Below, one piece after another: positions 1 through 9,849 of a stretch of DNA of 47,829 bases. Position 1 is the first letter of the stretch. Every line of letters starts with the position of its first letter. The notes beneath the pieces were generated by a model. The model was given only the letters and a program-made list of their open reading frames with translations. It searched no databases and was not told the DNA's origin. Both the position numbers and the translations under genes were made by a program. This stretch comes from Gammaproteobacteria bacterium. GTDB taxonomy: Bacteria > Pseudomonadota > Gammaproteobacteria > SZUA-152. The stretch spans positions 1 to 47,829 of the forward strand of contig DRKN01000117.1 of assembly GCA_011051755.1 (NCBI GenBank). The letters are read 5' to 3'.

Positions 1-11
1 GCGCCCGGAGG

Positions 12-109
12 GAGGCCCGCAAATGCCCCAATCCTGCGTTCCAGTCCTTGTTAAGGGAGGGGGCCATTAACGGCGGACTGCGCCTTGTCTTGGGGCATTT
101 GCGGGCCTC
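12..109. repeat. 19-bp inverted repeat downstream of recD
   Basis: Bases 12-30 and 91-109 are exact reverse complements (core GCCCGCAAATGCCCC) separated by 60 bases. The repeat lies just past the recD stop. It could fold as a large hairpin at the end of the recCBD transcript or be a paired REP-type palindrome. There is no clear run of T after the stem on the recD strand, so I do not call it a terminator. Confidence 0.6.
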
Positions 110-122
110 TGATAGGTGCACT

Positions 123-1952
123 TTATACGTTACACCACACTAGTTTTTGCGCTAGCCCCGAGCTGCGCCGTACGCGCTCGCGGCAGCCTTGCAGCAGGGT
201 CGGCGCGCTGGCGCTGATGTGCAGTTGACGGCGGGCACGAGTGATACCGGTGTAGATCAGTTCACGGTTGAGCAAGGGATTCACCGTCTCAGAGGGCAGC
301 ACCAGAAGCACCCGCTCGAATTCCGAGCCCTGCGATTTATGCACCGTCAATCCCCAGGCGGGGACATGTTCGGGCAGACTGTGCAGCGGTATATCGCGCA
401 GCTGTCCGTCAGCGGTACGGAACCAGGCACGCAGTTCACCGCGGGCATTCCGCCACAACAGACCGATATCGCCGTTGTACAATGCCACTTCATAATCATT
501 CACTGTGACCATCACCGGCTTGCCGTGGTATTCCTCCCCTGCCTCGATCAAGCCCCGTGCACGCAGACGTTCAGCGATGATACGGTTCACTTCGTCGACC
601 CCGAAGGGGCCACTGCGCAGGGCGCACAGCACGCGGATCTGTTCGAAGGCGTCCAGTGCCGCGCCGATTTCATCACAGTGTAGGTAGGTGACATATTGCG
701 TCACTGCCCATGCCAGGGCATCACTGGAAATAGTCTTCTCATTGTTTTCATGCCAGATCAACTGCGCCGATGGATCATCGCGCAACAGGGACAGCGCGGC
801 CTCGCCTTCGCCTTCGTTGACTCGGCGCGCCAGTTGACCGATGCCACTACCGGCGTCAAAGCGGTAACTGGTACGCAGCAGGCCGATGGCATCGGCGATA
901 GGGGGTGTCGTATCACTCACGGGCAGTGCCGCCATGGGCGTGCCCGTGAGTGTGGCAAGGAATTGTCCCTGGGCAGTGGAATAACAGATGGGCTGGCCGT
1001 GGCCGGTGATGTCACCCAGTACGTTGCCCGCCTCCACTGAGGCTAGCTGGTCGCGGTCGCCGAGCAGGATGATGCGTGCATTGTCCGGCAGCGCCGTCAG
1101 CAGCCGCGCCATCATCGGCAGGTCGATCATCGATGCCTCGTCCACCACCAGGCAGTCCAGCACCAGTGGGTTGCGGCGATGGTGGCTGAAATGACGGCCG
1201 TTGAAACCGAGCAGGCGATGCAGGGTGGTGGCTTGATCGGGGATACGCGCTCGCAGTTCATCGGCAACATCGATACCGGCCTTGCGCTGGCGGATGGCGT
1301 CCACCATGCGTGCGGCGGCCTTGCCGGTGGGCGCGGCGAGGCGGATATGCATGTCCGGGCATTGCTCCAGCAGCAATGCCAGCACCTTGACCACGGTGGT
1401 GGTCTTGCCGGTGCCGGGGCCACCGGAAATCACTGCGAAACGCTGCGACACGGCCAATGCCGAGGCGAGTTTCTGCCAATCCAGGTCATTGCCGCTGGCT
1501 GGAAACAGGCGTGTCAGTCCGCTGGCTAGCCGTGTCTCGTCCAACACTGGCGGTGATTCGAGACGGGCCTGGACAGATGTCAGCAGCTGCTGCTCGAACT
1601 GCCACAGGCGATGCAGGTAGAGCCGCTCATCGTCGAGGATCAGCGGCGCAAACTCACCGGGCCGGCCCACTGCTGCATCGGTCGCCAGTTCGTGCAGCCA
1701 CTGCGTTAGCTCAGGTGCCCGTGGCACTTCCTGGGACTGGCCCGTATCACTATTGAACAATGCTGTACCGGCATGGCGGCGCAGATCCACGCACACGTCG
1801 CCCTGCTGGTTGCGTTCGCTCACCAGGGCGGCGCTCAGCGCCAGCGTGCCGTCCTCGTCGCGCTGGTATTTGTCGGCCAGAAATCGGGCGAAGAAATAGG
1901 CAAGCGGGCTCAGGCCGTCGGCCTGCATGGCGCGGTAAAGACGGCTAGTCAT
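123..1952 (-). CDS. recD: RecD, exodeoxyribonuclease V alpha subunit
   Basis: RecD is the 5'-3' helicase subunit of RecBCD, which unwinds and degrades double-strand ends and loads RecA after Chi. The 609-residue protein has the usual family length. A Walker A motif GGPGTGKT lies at residues 177-184, a Walker B with DEASM follows, and the C-terminal helicase motif VHKSQGSEF is present. The start ATG lies inside the 3' end of recB (8-base overlap), so translation is probably coupled. It is the last gene of a recC-recB-recD operon on the minus strand. Nothing unusual was seen. Confidence 0.96.
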   Translation of the reverse strand: MTSRLYRAMQADGLSPLAYFFARFLADKYQRDEDGTLALSAALVSERNQQGDVCVDLRRHAGTALFNSDTGQSQEVPRAPELTQWLHELATDAAVGRPGEFAPLILDDERLYLHRLWQFEQQLLTSVQARLESPPVLDETRLASGLTRLFPASGNDLDWQKLASALAVSQRFAVISGGPGTGKTTTVVKVLALLLEQCPDMHIRLAAPTGKAAARMVDAIRQRKAGIDVADELRARIPDQATTLHRLLGFNGRHFSHHRRNPLVLDCLVVDEASMIDLPMMARLLTALPDNARIILLGDRDQLASVEAGNVLGDITGHGQPICYSTAQGQFLATLTGTPMAALPVSDTTPPIADAIGLLRTSYRFDAGSGIGQLARRVNEGEGEAALSLLRDDPSAQLIWHENNEKTISSDALAWAVTQYVTYLHCDEIGAALDAFEQIRVLCALRSGPFGVDEVNRIIAERLRARGLIEAGEEYHGKPVMVTVNDYEVALYNGDIGLLWRNARGELRAWFRTADGQLRDIPLHSLPEHVPAWGLTVHKSQGSEFERVLLVLPSETVNPLLNRELIYTGITRARRQLHISASAPTLLQGCRERVRRSSGLAQKLVWCNV

Positions 1953-4900
1953 GCGTGCTCTCCGGCGCGAACAGCTGCCGATCCAGCCAGTTGATCAAGG
2001 CCCGTTCCGGCAGATCGAAATGGATGCCGAAACGCGGCCCGCTGGCGGGCCGCATGCCGCGCAAAAACAGGTAATAGACGCCGCCGAAGTGTGTGCCGTA
2101 ATCGTAGTCGGCGAGACGCTGGCGCAGGTAGCGATGCAGGGCCGTCACATAGAATAAATATTGCAGATCGTAGCGGCGATCCAGCACCGCCTGACGTAGA
2201 TTGTCCGGCGCATAGTCGCCCAGCGCGCCGCCGAGGAAATTGCTTTTATAGTCGGCGATATAAAAACGGCCGTCGTGCTCGAAGACAAGGTCGATGATGC
2301 CGGTGATCATGCCGCGGAAGTCGTCGATCTCAATGGAGGCGAGCGGCTGGCCGGCGGCCTGCTGCAGGCGCGCATTGAGGGCGGCGATGTCCACCCCGCC
2401 GATGGCGAAGTCGAAGGCCAGTTCGTTGAGACGCTGCGACGCGCCGATGTCGCGCAGGCGCAGGCCACCCTCGTCCAGCGGCGTCTCCACCACGTCGCGC
2501 AGCCAAGCCTGCAGGGTGTCGCGGTGGCGCTCGGCGTCGAGGCCGAAGCGTGGCGCCAGTTGTTCCGCCAGCCCGGTGACCTGTGACGTCAGCTCGGCGG
2601 TGAAGTCCAGCCGTTCCAGCAGCAGATGCAGGAAGGAACCCACATGGCTGCCGGCAGGGAAATTCAGCACCGGATCATCGCCGCGCGGGCTACTGGTACG
2701 ATGCACCTGGTGGATGTCGCGGGTCAGGGCGGTGAAGCTGGCCACGCGCCAGTCGGTGGCGATGCGGCCCCTGAATTCGGCGGTGGCGAGATGCGGCGAA
2801 GCGTCACCTGCCAGGGACAGGCTCGCGTCCGTCGCTGCCGGCAGCTCGCACAGTTCGATGGCGGGCGTGGCCTCAGCCAGCCGCTGCAGGTCGGCCGATA
2901 GGTTTGCACCGCTGGCGAAGGCCGCCGGCAGTGCGTGGTTCAGATCATCGGGAGTTTGCGCCGGGTGCAACAGCCAGGCCAACGCGCCGGCGCGGGAACC
3001 ACGCCTGCCCTGCACGCTCACCTCACCCCAGGCCAGGTAGACCTTGGCCTGCGCCCGCGTCAGCGCCACGTAGGCAAGGCGGATTTCCTCGGCCAGGCGT
3101 TCCTTCTCCGCCAGGCACAACGCCTGTTCGTCGGTAGCGATGGCGGCGTGCAGGCAGGCGCGGCCGTGGGTGTCGTGATAGGCGGTCAACCTACCGTTAG
3201 GCTTGGTCTCGGAACAACCCCACAGGAAGGGCAGGAACACCAGCGGGTATTCCAGTCCCTTGCTCTTGTGGATGGTGACGATGTTGACCAGCGCCTCGTC
3301 GCTCTCCAGGCGCAGCTCGGCCTCGTCGTCGGCGTTGTCGTGCAGTTGTTGGTGATACCAGCCGAGCAGCGCATCCATCCCCGCGTGGGTCTTGGATGCC
3401 GTTTGCAGCAGCTCACCGAGGTGCAGCAGGTTGGTGAGGCGGCGCTCGGCATTGTCGCCCCCGGCGATGCTGTGGCCGATGTCGAGGCGTTGCAGCAGGG
3501 CCTGGAACAGGGTCATGAAACCACGCTGTTGCCACAGGCGGTTGAGTTCACGCAGGTCGTCCACCCAGGCCAGCCAGCGCTGCTCGTCGAAGGCGATGGC
3601 CGCCATGTCGTTGTAGTCGAGGCCCAGCAGCTCGCTGGCCAGGGCGTTGCGTGCCGGGTCGCGGTCGTTGCAACGGATCACCGCCTCCAGCAGCAGCGCC
3701 AGTCCCTGCGCCTCGGCGCTCTGATAGACCTTGTCGCGGGTCACGCTGACGGCGGGGATGTCACGTTGCCGCAGGGCCTCGCGCACTGCCGCCGCCTCGT
3801 GGCGGTCGCGCACCAGCACCGCCATGTCGCCCGGCCGCAACGGCCGTTCGCCGAGCAGGGCCTCGCCCCGCTCCGCCGCCCTCAGCAGGCGGGCGATCTC
3901 CGATGCGGTGATCTGCGCCATGTCACCGCGCAGCTTGGTCTTGCTGGGCGGCTTGTCCTTTTCGTTGAGCGGAATGCGCCACAGGCTGAGCGGCGCGACG
4001 GCCTGCCCGTCTTCCGTGAACAGGGCGTGCTGCTTGCCCATTGCTTCGGTCGCCGCCTGCACGTGCTGATAGTCGATGGCCTCGCTGTAGACGAAGGCGT
4101 CCTCGCGCCCGCCGAACACGGCATTCACCGCCGCCACCAAGCCCGGCACCGAGCGCCAGTTGGTATCGAGGCTGTAGCGCGCCTCGCCGGCATCGCGCTT
4201 GGCGCGCAGGTAGGTAAAAATATCGCCGCCGCGAAAACTGTAGATGGCCTGCTTGGGGTCGCCAATCAATGTTAGGGCCGTGTCCGCCTGGCCGAAATAA
4301 AGGCAACGAAAGATACCGTACTGCAGGGCGTCCGTGTCCTGGAATTCGTCGATCATGGCCACCGGGAAGCGTCGCCGCAGGTCCTCCGCCAGCGCTTCGT
4401 CCTGTTTGCCGTGAAGGGCCTGGTGCAACAGGGTGAGTTGGTCGTGAAAGGCGATACGCTGACCCTGCTGCTTGGCCTGTTGTACGCGCTGACCGGCGAA
4501 GGCGGTGGCCTCATCGAGGGCGGCGGCGCGCAGGCGGTTGGCGATCTCGTGACGCTGATCCAGTATCTGCTGGCACGACATGAAGAAATCATCGTCCAGT
4601 GACGGATCGCTGCCGCGTTTCTTTTTGGTGGATTTCTCGTGCAGATAGCCGGTTGCAACCATGCGGAATTCGTCAGGCAGAGCAAACAGGTCGCCGGCCT
4701 CCGCCCAGGCATCCAGCTCATCGCCCAAAGCCTCGACGGCGGCTGGCTTGTAGGGGCCGCGGCTCAGGGCCGCCGAGGTCAGCAGGATATCCAGCAGCTC
4801 GCCGCGACGCTGCCGCCATTCATCGGCAATATTGCGCAGCCGGTCTGCAAAGGCCTGCCACTCGGTGAAGCAGGCCGCCATACCGCCCTCGGCCGACGGC

Positions 4901-5514
4901 AGCAGGGTGGTCTCAAAGGCCTGGCGCAGCGGCGCCTGCAGCTTGATGAAGGCGTCCAGGGAGCCCACGGCCTCCGAGAGCAGGGCCGCCTCCGCTTCTG
5001 CCAGTTCGTAGGCCGCGTGCCGCCACCAGTCACGCAGGGCGCCGAGCCACAGCTCGCCGTCGTCGTTGATCAGTTCCACCTCGAAGGGTTGGCCGCTGTG
5101 GAAGGCGTGGTCAGTGAGGGCGCGCTGGCAGAAGCCGTGGATGGTGTAGATGGCGGCCTCGTCCATGCTGCGCACGGCGAGCTTGAGGCGGTCGATGGCC
5201 TGCTGCCGTTCGTCTGCGTTACCAAGACTTGCCAGCAAGGCGTCGAGAAACGGATCGATGCCGGCTGCCGGCCGCTGCAGGCATTGCAGGGTCTGGTAGA
5301 GGCGCGCGCGGATGCGGCCGCGCAGCTCCTCGGTGGCGGCATTGGTAAAAGTGACGACGAGGATCTCGCCCACGCCGCGCCCGGCCAGCACGTGGCGCAG
5401 GTAGAGGTTGCCGATGGTGTAGGTCTTGCCGGTGCCGGCGCTGGCCTCGATGAGGCGCACGCCGCTGAGTGGCATGTCGAGGGTGGTCTGTGGATCGAGG
5501 ACGGTGGGGCTCAT
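1945..5514 (-). CDS. recB: RecB, exodeoxyribonuclease V beta subunit (helicase-nuclease)
   Basis: RecB is the 3'-5' SF1 helicase and the only nuclease of RecBCD. The protein has 1189 residues. The N-terminal part carries ASAGTGKTYT (Walker A, near residue 30), TIHGFCQRAL and DEFQDTD (Walker B). The C-terminal nuclease domain has the D...DYK signature: Asp near 1075, then Asp1088 and Lys1090. All nuclease residues I can recognise are intact. The start ATG overlaps the recC stop by four bases (ATGA) and its own end overlaps recD, so the three subunits are read from one coupled message. Confidence 0.97.
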   Translation of the reverse strand: MSPTVLDPQTTLDMPLSGVRLIEASAGTGKTYTIGNLYLRHVLAGRGVGEILVVTFTNAATEELRGRIRARLYQTLQCLQRPAAGIDPFLDALLASLGNADERQQAIDRLKLAVRSMDEAAIYTIHGFCQRALTDHAFHSGQPFEVELINDDGELWLGALRDWWRHAAYELAEAEAALLSEAVGSLDAFIKLQAPLRQAFETTLLPSAEGGMAACFTEWQAFADRLRNIADEWRQRRGELLDILLTSAALSRGPYKPAAVEALGDELDAWAEAGDLFALPDEFRMVATGYLHEKSTKKKRGSDPSLDDDFFMSCQQILDQRHEIANRLRAAALDEATAFAGQRVQQAKQQGQRIAFHDQLTLLHQALHGKQDEALAEDLRRRFPVAMIDEFQDTDALQYGIFRCLYFGQADTALTLIGDPKQAIYSFRGGDIFTYLRAKRDAGEARYSLDTNWRSVPGLVAAVNAVFGGREDAFVYSEAIDYQHVQAATEAMGKQHALFTEDGQAVAPLSLWRIPLNEKDKPPSKTKLRGDMAQITASEIARLLRAAERGEALLGERPLRPGDMAVLVRDRHEAAAVREALRQRDIPAVSVTRDKVYQSAEAQGLALLLEAVIRCNDRDPARNALASELLGLDYNDMAAIAFDEQRWLAWVDDLRELNRLWQQRGFMTLFQALLQRLDIGHSIAGGDNAERRLTNLLHLGELLQTASKTHAGMDALLGWYHQQLHDNADDEAELRLESDEALVNIVTIHKSKGLEYPLVFLPFLWGCSETKPNGRLTAYHDTHGRACLHAAIATDEQALCLAEKERLAEEIRLAYVALTRAQAKVYLAWGEVSVQGRRGSRAGALAWLLHPAQTPDDLNHALPAAFASGANLSADLQRLAEATPAIELCELPAATDASLSLAGDASPHLATAEFRGRIATDWRVASFTALTRDIHQVHRTSSPRGDDPVLNFPAGSHVGSFLHLLLERLDFTAELTSQVTGLAEQLAPRFGLDAERHRDTLQAWLRDVVETPLDEGGLRLRDIGASQRLNELAFDFAIGGVDIAALNARLQQAAGQPLASIEIDDFRGMITGIIDLVFEHDGRFYIADYKSNFLGGALGDYAPDNLRQAVLDRRYDLQYLFYVTALHRYLRQRLADYDYGTHFGGVYYLFLRGMRPASGPRFGIHFDLPERALINWLDRQLFAPESTHD

Positions 5515-8500
5515 GTCTCCTCCCCGTATTGCAGCGCCGAGGCGTAGAGAGCGTTGGCCAGCTCGGTGAACTGGGGATGGCTCAGCGGATCAGCGCTCAG
5601 GCCGCGCAGAGATAACTGGATATAGAGGTCATCCTTGTCACCGGGAATATTTTGGAAGTCGTTGCCGCTCCATTTGCCGCGCGCTGCCGTCATCGCCTTT
5701 TTCTCACCACCTGCCATCGCCCAAGCAAAACTGGCCAGCGGAAAGATTGGCAAGGGACATTCGAGACCCTGCCGATAGAGATCTACATAGGCCTGCAACT
5801 GTTCGACGGCCAGTGCCTTCGCCACGGGCGGGAAACGGCGGGGCTTGTCGCTGCACAGCAGCAGGCTGTATTCGTCCACCGCCAGTTGTTCGCTGGCGCA
5901 CAGGGCGAGGTGGTCCAGCCACAGCGCCAGCAGCGACTTGCCCTTCAGTTTTGAGGCGCTGGCGTGCAGCAGGCCGCGGCCCGGCAGGTAACGCGTGATC
6001 TGCCCCGCAAGACGAATGCCATCGGCCAGCGCCATGTCCACCACGCGCGGGCTGAATTCGGTGCCCGCGTAATCCTGCAGCTGTTCGTACAGTGTTTGCA
6101 CCTCGGCCTGCGCGCGGTCGAGGCCCAGATCGGCGAACACGCCATGGGGCAGCAGGCCCTGGGCACGCAGCACGGCCTCGGTATCCGGCCGTTGTTGCAG
6201 GAAGTCATCGAGCAGGCGCTGCTTGACGAACCAGCGCTGCAGGCCGGCGAGGTCGAAGGGCTCATCGTCCTCGTCCGCCAGCTCCTCGCGCAGGTAGACG
6301 TGCAGGCGCTGCTGGAAGAAATATTTCACCGGATGCTGGAGGAAACGGCACAGGTGTTTCAGGTCGATGTCACGCGCCTCGTCGGCGGCCAGTGGCAGCG
6401 GCGTGTCGGGCCAGGCCTGTTCACTGGCCGGCTCGCCTGCCACGCGCATCGCCTCGGCCACCCGGCACCAGTAGCGGTCGTAGCTGGCGTCACCGGGCGT
6501 GTAGTTGCGCGCGCTGAAGGGCTGCAGGGGATGCTCATGGGTGATGCGTTCGCTGAGCGGTGTGCTGTCCGCCAGCGAATAGCGTTCGTCGATGAAGTCG
6601 AACAGTTCGCGCACCAGCACCGAGGGCTGGCGTTCACTGTTGTCCTTCATGTCGCGGCCGCTGTAGCTGATGTACAGGGTCTGCCGTGCGCAGAGCAGGG
6701 TCTCCAACATCAAGTAGCGATCCTCGTCGCCCTTGCGCGGGTCGCCCGGGTGCCAGTGGTCGGTCATGCGGTCGAACTCCGCAGCCTGTTCGCGGCGCGG
6801 GAAGGCCGGGTCATTCATGCCCAGCAGGCAGATGATACGGAACGGCAGGCTGCGCATGGGGCGCATGCCGCAGAAGGTGACGCCGCCGGAGAAATAGCGT
6901 CCGTGCAGGGTCTGCTGGCCGAGGACGTGCTGCAGCCAGAGGCGCAGCAGTTCGGGCGACAGCAGCTGTTCGCCGGCCTGCTGGTGCAGTTCGTCGAGGA
7001 CGTCACGGATCTGTTGCAGGCGGCCGTCGTCCTCGCCACCGGGGAGGAAAAAGTCGTCCAGCAGGCGGTTGAGCAGGCGCTGCCAGTCGGCTGCGCCGCG
7101 CTCGTGCACCAGTTCACGGCGGTAGTGACACAGGCGCTCGAACAGCAGCCAGAAGCGACCGATGCTCTCGGCCTTGCCGCCCTCGGTGCCGGCCAGCGGG
7201 GCGATGCCGTCCCAGTAGTCGATCTCGCCGAGGGCGTAGCCAGCAAACAGGCGTTGCCCAGCCTGTCGCCAGGTGTTTTCGAGATAGGCGGGCAGGCCCA
7301 GTTCCTCTTTGTGTGCCTCGTCCAGGCCCCAGCGCAGCTGTGCCTCGTCGAGCAGGGTACGGATGTCCTCGCAGGCGGTTTCGTCGAGGCCGAAGCATGC
7401 GTTCAGCTCCGGCACGTCCAGGTAGGACATCACCTCGGTGTGGCTGAAACGGCTCTCTGGCAGGGCGAGTAACTGAAAAAAGATACGGATCAGGGGATGC
7501 TCGTCGGCAATGGTGATGTCCGACAGGTTCCACGGTATGAAGGGCCGCGCAGCCGACTCGTCCTTGCGGAACACGGCCTCGATAAAGGGCGCGTAGCGGC
7601 TGATCTCCGGCACCATGACGAGGATGTGTTCGGGTTTCAAGGTGTCGTCGGCATCCAGTGCATGCAGTAGTTGATCGTGCAGTATCTGACACTCACGCAG
7701 CGGGCTGTGACAGACGTGCAGCTGCACCGAGTCATCCGCGCCGGGCGTGGCCGGTTGTGGGTCGAGGTGAAAAATGTCCTGCTGGATGTGATGCAGCAGG
7801 CTGTCGGCGGCGGGCGGGCGGTAGTCCTCCCACTCGGCGGCCTGCAGGCCGTCGTGGTTCAGCAGCAGATCCTGCAGGGCCTGGCCCTGGCGGCCCCAGG
7901 AGGCCAGCAGCTCGTGGCCGGTGTCGAAATAGGCCGCCTCGTCCGGGGTCTCGATGCGCAGGCGTGACAGGGCCTTCTTGCTCTTCAGGTCGGCCCAGTA
8001 CTGATCGGTGGGGCTATGCAGGTAAAGACTCACTTCGCCGCGTGCGGCGAGGGCGTGCAGTACATCCACGAACAGCGGCGGCAGAGTGGAGAGGGCGAAC
8101 AGGCTGATGCGCTCCGGCACGCTGCTGTCACCCCGTTGCAGGCGTTGCAGCAGGCGATCCAGCACCGCCACCCGGTGGCTGTCGCCGAGATCCGCGACCA
8201 GTTCGCGCCACAACAGCGCCTGCCAGTCGTCACCCTCGCCACGGCTCCACTGGCGGATCAGCGCCGGGCGGTAGAACTGGTAGCGATCCAGTACGTCGGC
8301 GATGCGTGCCGATAGCTGCCAGCGTTTGAGGTCGTCGCTGTCGTCGCGCAGATAGTGCTGTAGCGGCTGAAAGGCCGGATGCGCCAACAGTGTTGGCAGT
8401 AGGGCGAAGATCTTCCAGCCCAGACGCTGGCGTTCCAGCGGATCGGTGTCCGGGGTGTCATCCAGCACCTGGCCGGTCAATGCCCAGACCCACGAGGCGG

Positions 8501-8696
8501 GCAGAGGGTATTGCAGATTGGCGGCGACGCCGTGGGCCTGCGCCAGTTGCAGGTTGACCCAGCGCGCCATGGCCGGGCTGGGCACGACGATGACCTCCGC
8601 ATCGAAGGGCGAGGCCAGTGGCCGCACGGCCAGCCGTCGAGCCAGCTCGTCCAGCAGGGACTCGATGCGGTTTGAACTGATGAGCTGTAGCGCCAC
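5511..8696 (-). CDS. recC: RecC, exodeoxyribonuclease V gamma subunit
   Basis: RecC is the scaffold of RecBCD and the subunit that recognises Chi. The 1061-residue protein opens with the typical SSNRIESLLDEL start and contains the family stretches VVPSPAMARWVNLQLAQ and HPVKYFFQQRL. Its length is close to that of enterobacterial RecC. It is the first gene of the operon and overlaps recB by four bases. The region upstream to tRNA-Phe (about 330 bases) must hold the operon promoter, which I could not pin down. Confidence 0.95.
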   Translation of the reverse strand: MALQLISSNRIESLLDELARRLAVRPLASPFDAEVIVVPSPAMARWVNLQLAQAHGVAANLQYPLPASWVWALTGQVLDDTPDTDPLERQRLGWKIFALLPTLLAHPAFQPLQHYLRDDSDDLKRWQLSARIADVLDRYQFYRPALIRQWSRGEGDDWQALLWRELVADLGDSHRVAVLDRLLQRLQRGDSSVPERISLFALSTLPPLFVDVLHALAARGEVSLYLHSPTDQYWADLKSKKALSRLRIETPDEAAYFDTGHELLASWGRQGQALQDLLLNHDGLQAAEWEDYRPPAADSLLHHIQQDIFHLDPQPATPGADDSVQLHVCHSPLRECQILHDQLLHALDADDTLKPEHILVMVPEISRYAPFIEAVFRKDESAARPFIPWNLSDITIADEHPLIRIFFQLLALPESRFSHTEVMSYLDVPELNACFGLDETACEDIRTLLDEAQLRWGLDEAHKEELGLPAYLENTWRQAGQRLFAGYALGEIDYWDGIAPLAGTEGGKAESIGRFWLLFERLCHYRRELVHERGAADWQRLLNRLLDDFFLPGGEDDGRLQQIRDVLDELHQQAGEQLLSPELLRLWLQHVLGQQTLHGRYFSGGVTFCGMRPMRSLPFRIICLLGMNDPAFPRREQAAEFDRMTDHWHPGDPRKGDEDRYLMLETLLCARQTLYISYSGRDMKDNSERQPSVLVRELFDFIDERYSLADSTPLSERITHEHPLQPFSARNYTPGDASYDRYWCRVAEAMRVAGEPASEQAWPDTPLPLAADEARDIDLKHLCRFLQHPVKYFFQQRLHVYLREELADEDDEPFDLAGLQRWFVKQRLLDDFLQQRPDTEAVLRAQGLLPHGVFADLGLDRAQAEVQTLYEQLQDYAGTEFSPRVVDMALADGIRLAGQITRYLPGRGLLHASASKLKGKSLLALWLDHLALCASEQLAVDEYSLLLCSDKPRRFPPVAKALAVEQLQAYVDLYRQGLECPLPIFPLASFAWAMAGGEKKAMTAARGKWSGNDFQNIPGDKDDLYIQLSLRGLSADPLSHPQFTELANALYASALQYGEET

Positions 8697-9025
8697 GGAG
8701 TGCTGCCTGTTGGTCGCGGGAGTAAGGAAAAAATAAGGAAAAATATCTGAAACCCAGCCACCATGGCCGGATCGCCATCGTCCCCGGGTGTGCGCATTTT
8801 AGCAAGAGTCGCTGCGCTGGGTCGCGGTTTGTCTCCTGGACAGCCGTGACGAACACGGTTAATCCGGCGATTGGACGGGCCGTGGAGCGGATCCTCGGCC
8901 GTGACAGTCCGGCCGGAAAAACAGCTCGTGGCCCAGGGATTGCCCCGATGGAGTGTATTCGCGGCATATTGGCCGCCGAATCTTGACTCCAAAGCCACAT
9001 ATCTGTTTAATACGCGTTCCCTGAT
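8697..9025. other. Intergenic region between recC and tRNA-Phe
   Basis: This 329-base gap separates recC (minus) from tRNA-Phe (plus), so it should carry divergent promoters for both. No convincing -35/-10 pair, palindrome or coding remnant was seen. Short minus-strand reading frames across it run into the antisense of the tRNA and are not genes. Confidence 0.5.
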
Positions 9026-9101
9026 GCCCGGGTAGCTCAGTCGGTAGAGCAGTGGACTGAAAATCCTCGTGTCGGCAGTTCGATTCTGTCCCCGGGCACC
9101 A
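9026..9101 (+). tRNA. tRNA-Phe (anticodon GAA)
   Basis: The 76-base gene folds as a cloverleaf. The acceptor stem GCCCGGG pairs with CCCGGGC and the CCA tail is encoded. The anticodon loop CTGAAAA gives GAA, and the T loop is TTCGATT. The gene sits at the edge of a decayed restriction island, and tRNA genes are common integration sites, but I saw no clear att duplication of its 3' end nearby. Confidence 0.97.
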
Positions 9102-9119
9102 TCTTTTTATACTAAACAG

Positions 9120-9357
9120 CCACTTAGCGCTTTCCAAGTGGCGATTCCGTACCCGGTTGCGCATCACATCCAGCAGGCCACGGCTGCCGCACTCAGCCGC
9201 GATGTGGTGCACCAGCGATTTTTCAATACTGCCGCCATAACTGCTGTCCAGCGTCGCGGTTGCATCAAACTGGCTGTTGTCGGCCTTTTCATAACCGGCA
9301 TGATCCACCAGTCAGACTTCAATGGCGGCCTCAAAGTCCTGTTCGCTAACAGTTTCA
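9120..9357 (-). pseudogene. Remnant of type I restriction subunit HsdR (N-terminal part)
   Basis: Reading the minus strand from about 9357 gives a partial protein with SEQDFEAAIE, an in-frame TGA, then DHAGYEKADNSQFDATATL and a later RGLLDVMRNRV segment. This resembles the N-terminal region of HsdR restriction subunits, which contains similar FEAAI and RG.LDVLR stretches. It has no proper start, holds a stop codon and ends near the tRNA, so it cannot be functional. The assignment rests on recall of the family pattern, supported by hsdS and rhuM pieces 1.7 kb away on the same strand. Confidence 0.6.
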
Positions 9358-9849
9358 TTGGTTTGTCCCCAAAACAAAGCGCGCCTGTTCATGGCGCAGC
9401 ATTTCATAGGGCGACATAAACTTAACATCCGTTCCTATGCAGGCATTGGGTATTTTGACTTTTTTGACTGAATTAGACGGTATTTCATGTGTCACTACGG
9501 TAGTGCCATTCGCCAATGCGTGGGCAACCAGATAATAATCGGCGACCTGAAAAAAGGTGGTAATAGCGGTTGCTTCATAACCATTACCTGTTGCCCATTG
9601 ACTTACCTCACCCAAACTTTGTAATACCGCTGCATCAGGATTAAGAAAAAAGTCAGAGTCACGGTCTTTTGCCCAATCGGACAGATCATCATCGCCCGCT
9701 TGAATTTCATCGCCGACTTTTTCAATACTGAATACCTTTCCAGTCCGGTTTTGCTCAATCAGCCATTGCCAAAATGCGGGGCAAAAATCCAGACCATAGT
9801 GCAGGTTCTTGGCCTGAATAAACACATTGGCATCCAGCAGATAACTCAT
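9355..9849 (-). CDS. PIN-domain protein, DUF4411-like; probable toxin partner
   Basis: The 164-residue protein starts with SYLLDANVFIQAK, a PIN nuclease opening with the first acidic residue (Asp). Further acids lie in DLSDWAKDRDSD and in the VADYYLVAHAL helix, and VVTHE matches the fourth PIN strand. PIN proteins of this type are predicted metal-dependent RNases. The ATG overlaps the stop of the upstream ImmA/IrrE gene by four bases (ATGA), so the two are coupled. DUF4411 genes paired with ImmA/IrrE genes look like toxin-antitoxin or defence modules. Here the pair is intact while the surrounding type I restriction genes are broken. Confidence 0.82.
   Translation of the reverse strand: MSYLLDANVFIQAKNLHYGLDFCPAFWQWLIEQNRTGKVFSIEKVGDEIQAGDDDLSDWAKDRDSDFFLNPDAAVLQSLGEVSQWATGNGYEATAITTFFQVADYYLVAHALANGTTVVTHEIPSNSVKKVKIPNACIGTDVKFMSPYEMLRHEQARFVLGTNQ

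Noticed and set aside
2935-4275. 446-residue plus-strand frame inside recB, and a 502-residue one at 5964-7472 in recC.
   Set aside because: They are shadows of GC-rich genes on the other strand, with no family pattern or ribosome site.
8859-9308. 149-residue minus-strand frame with GTESNCRHEDF.
   Set aside because: It reads the antisense of tRNA-Phe, a well-known false protein pattern.
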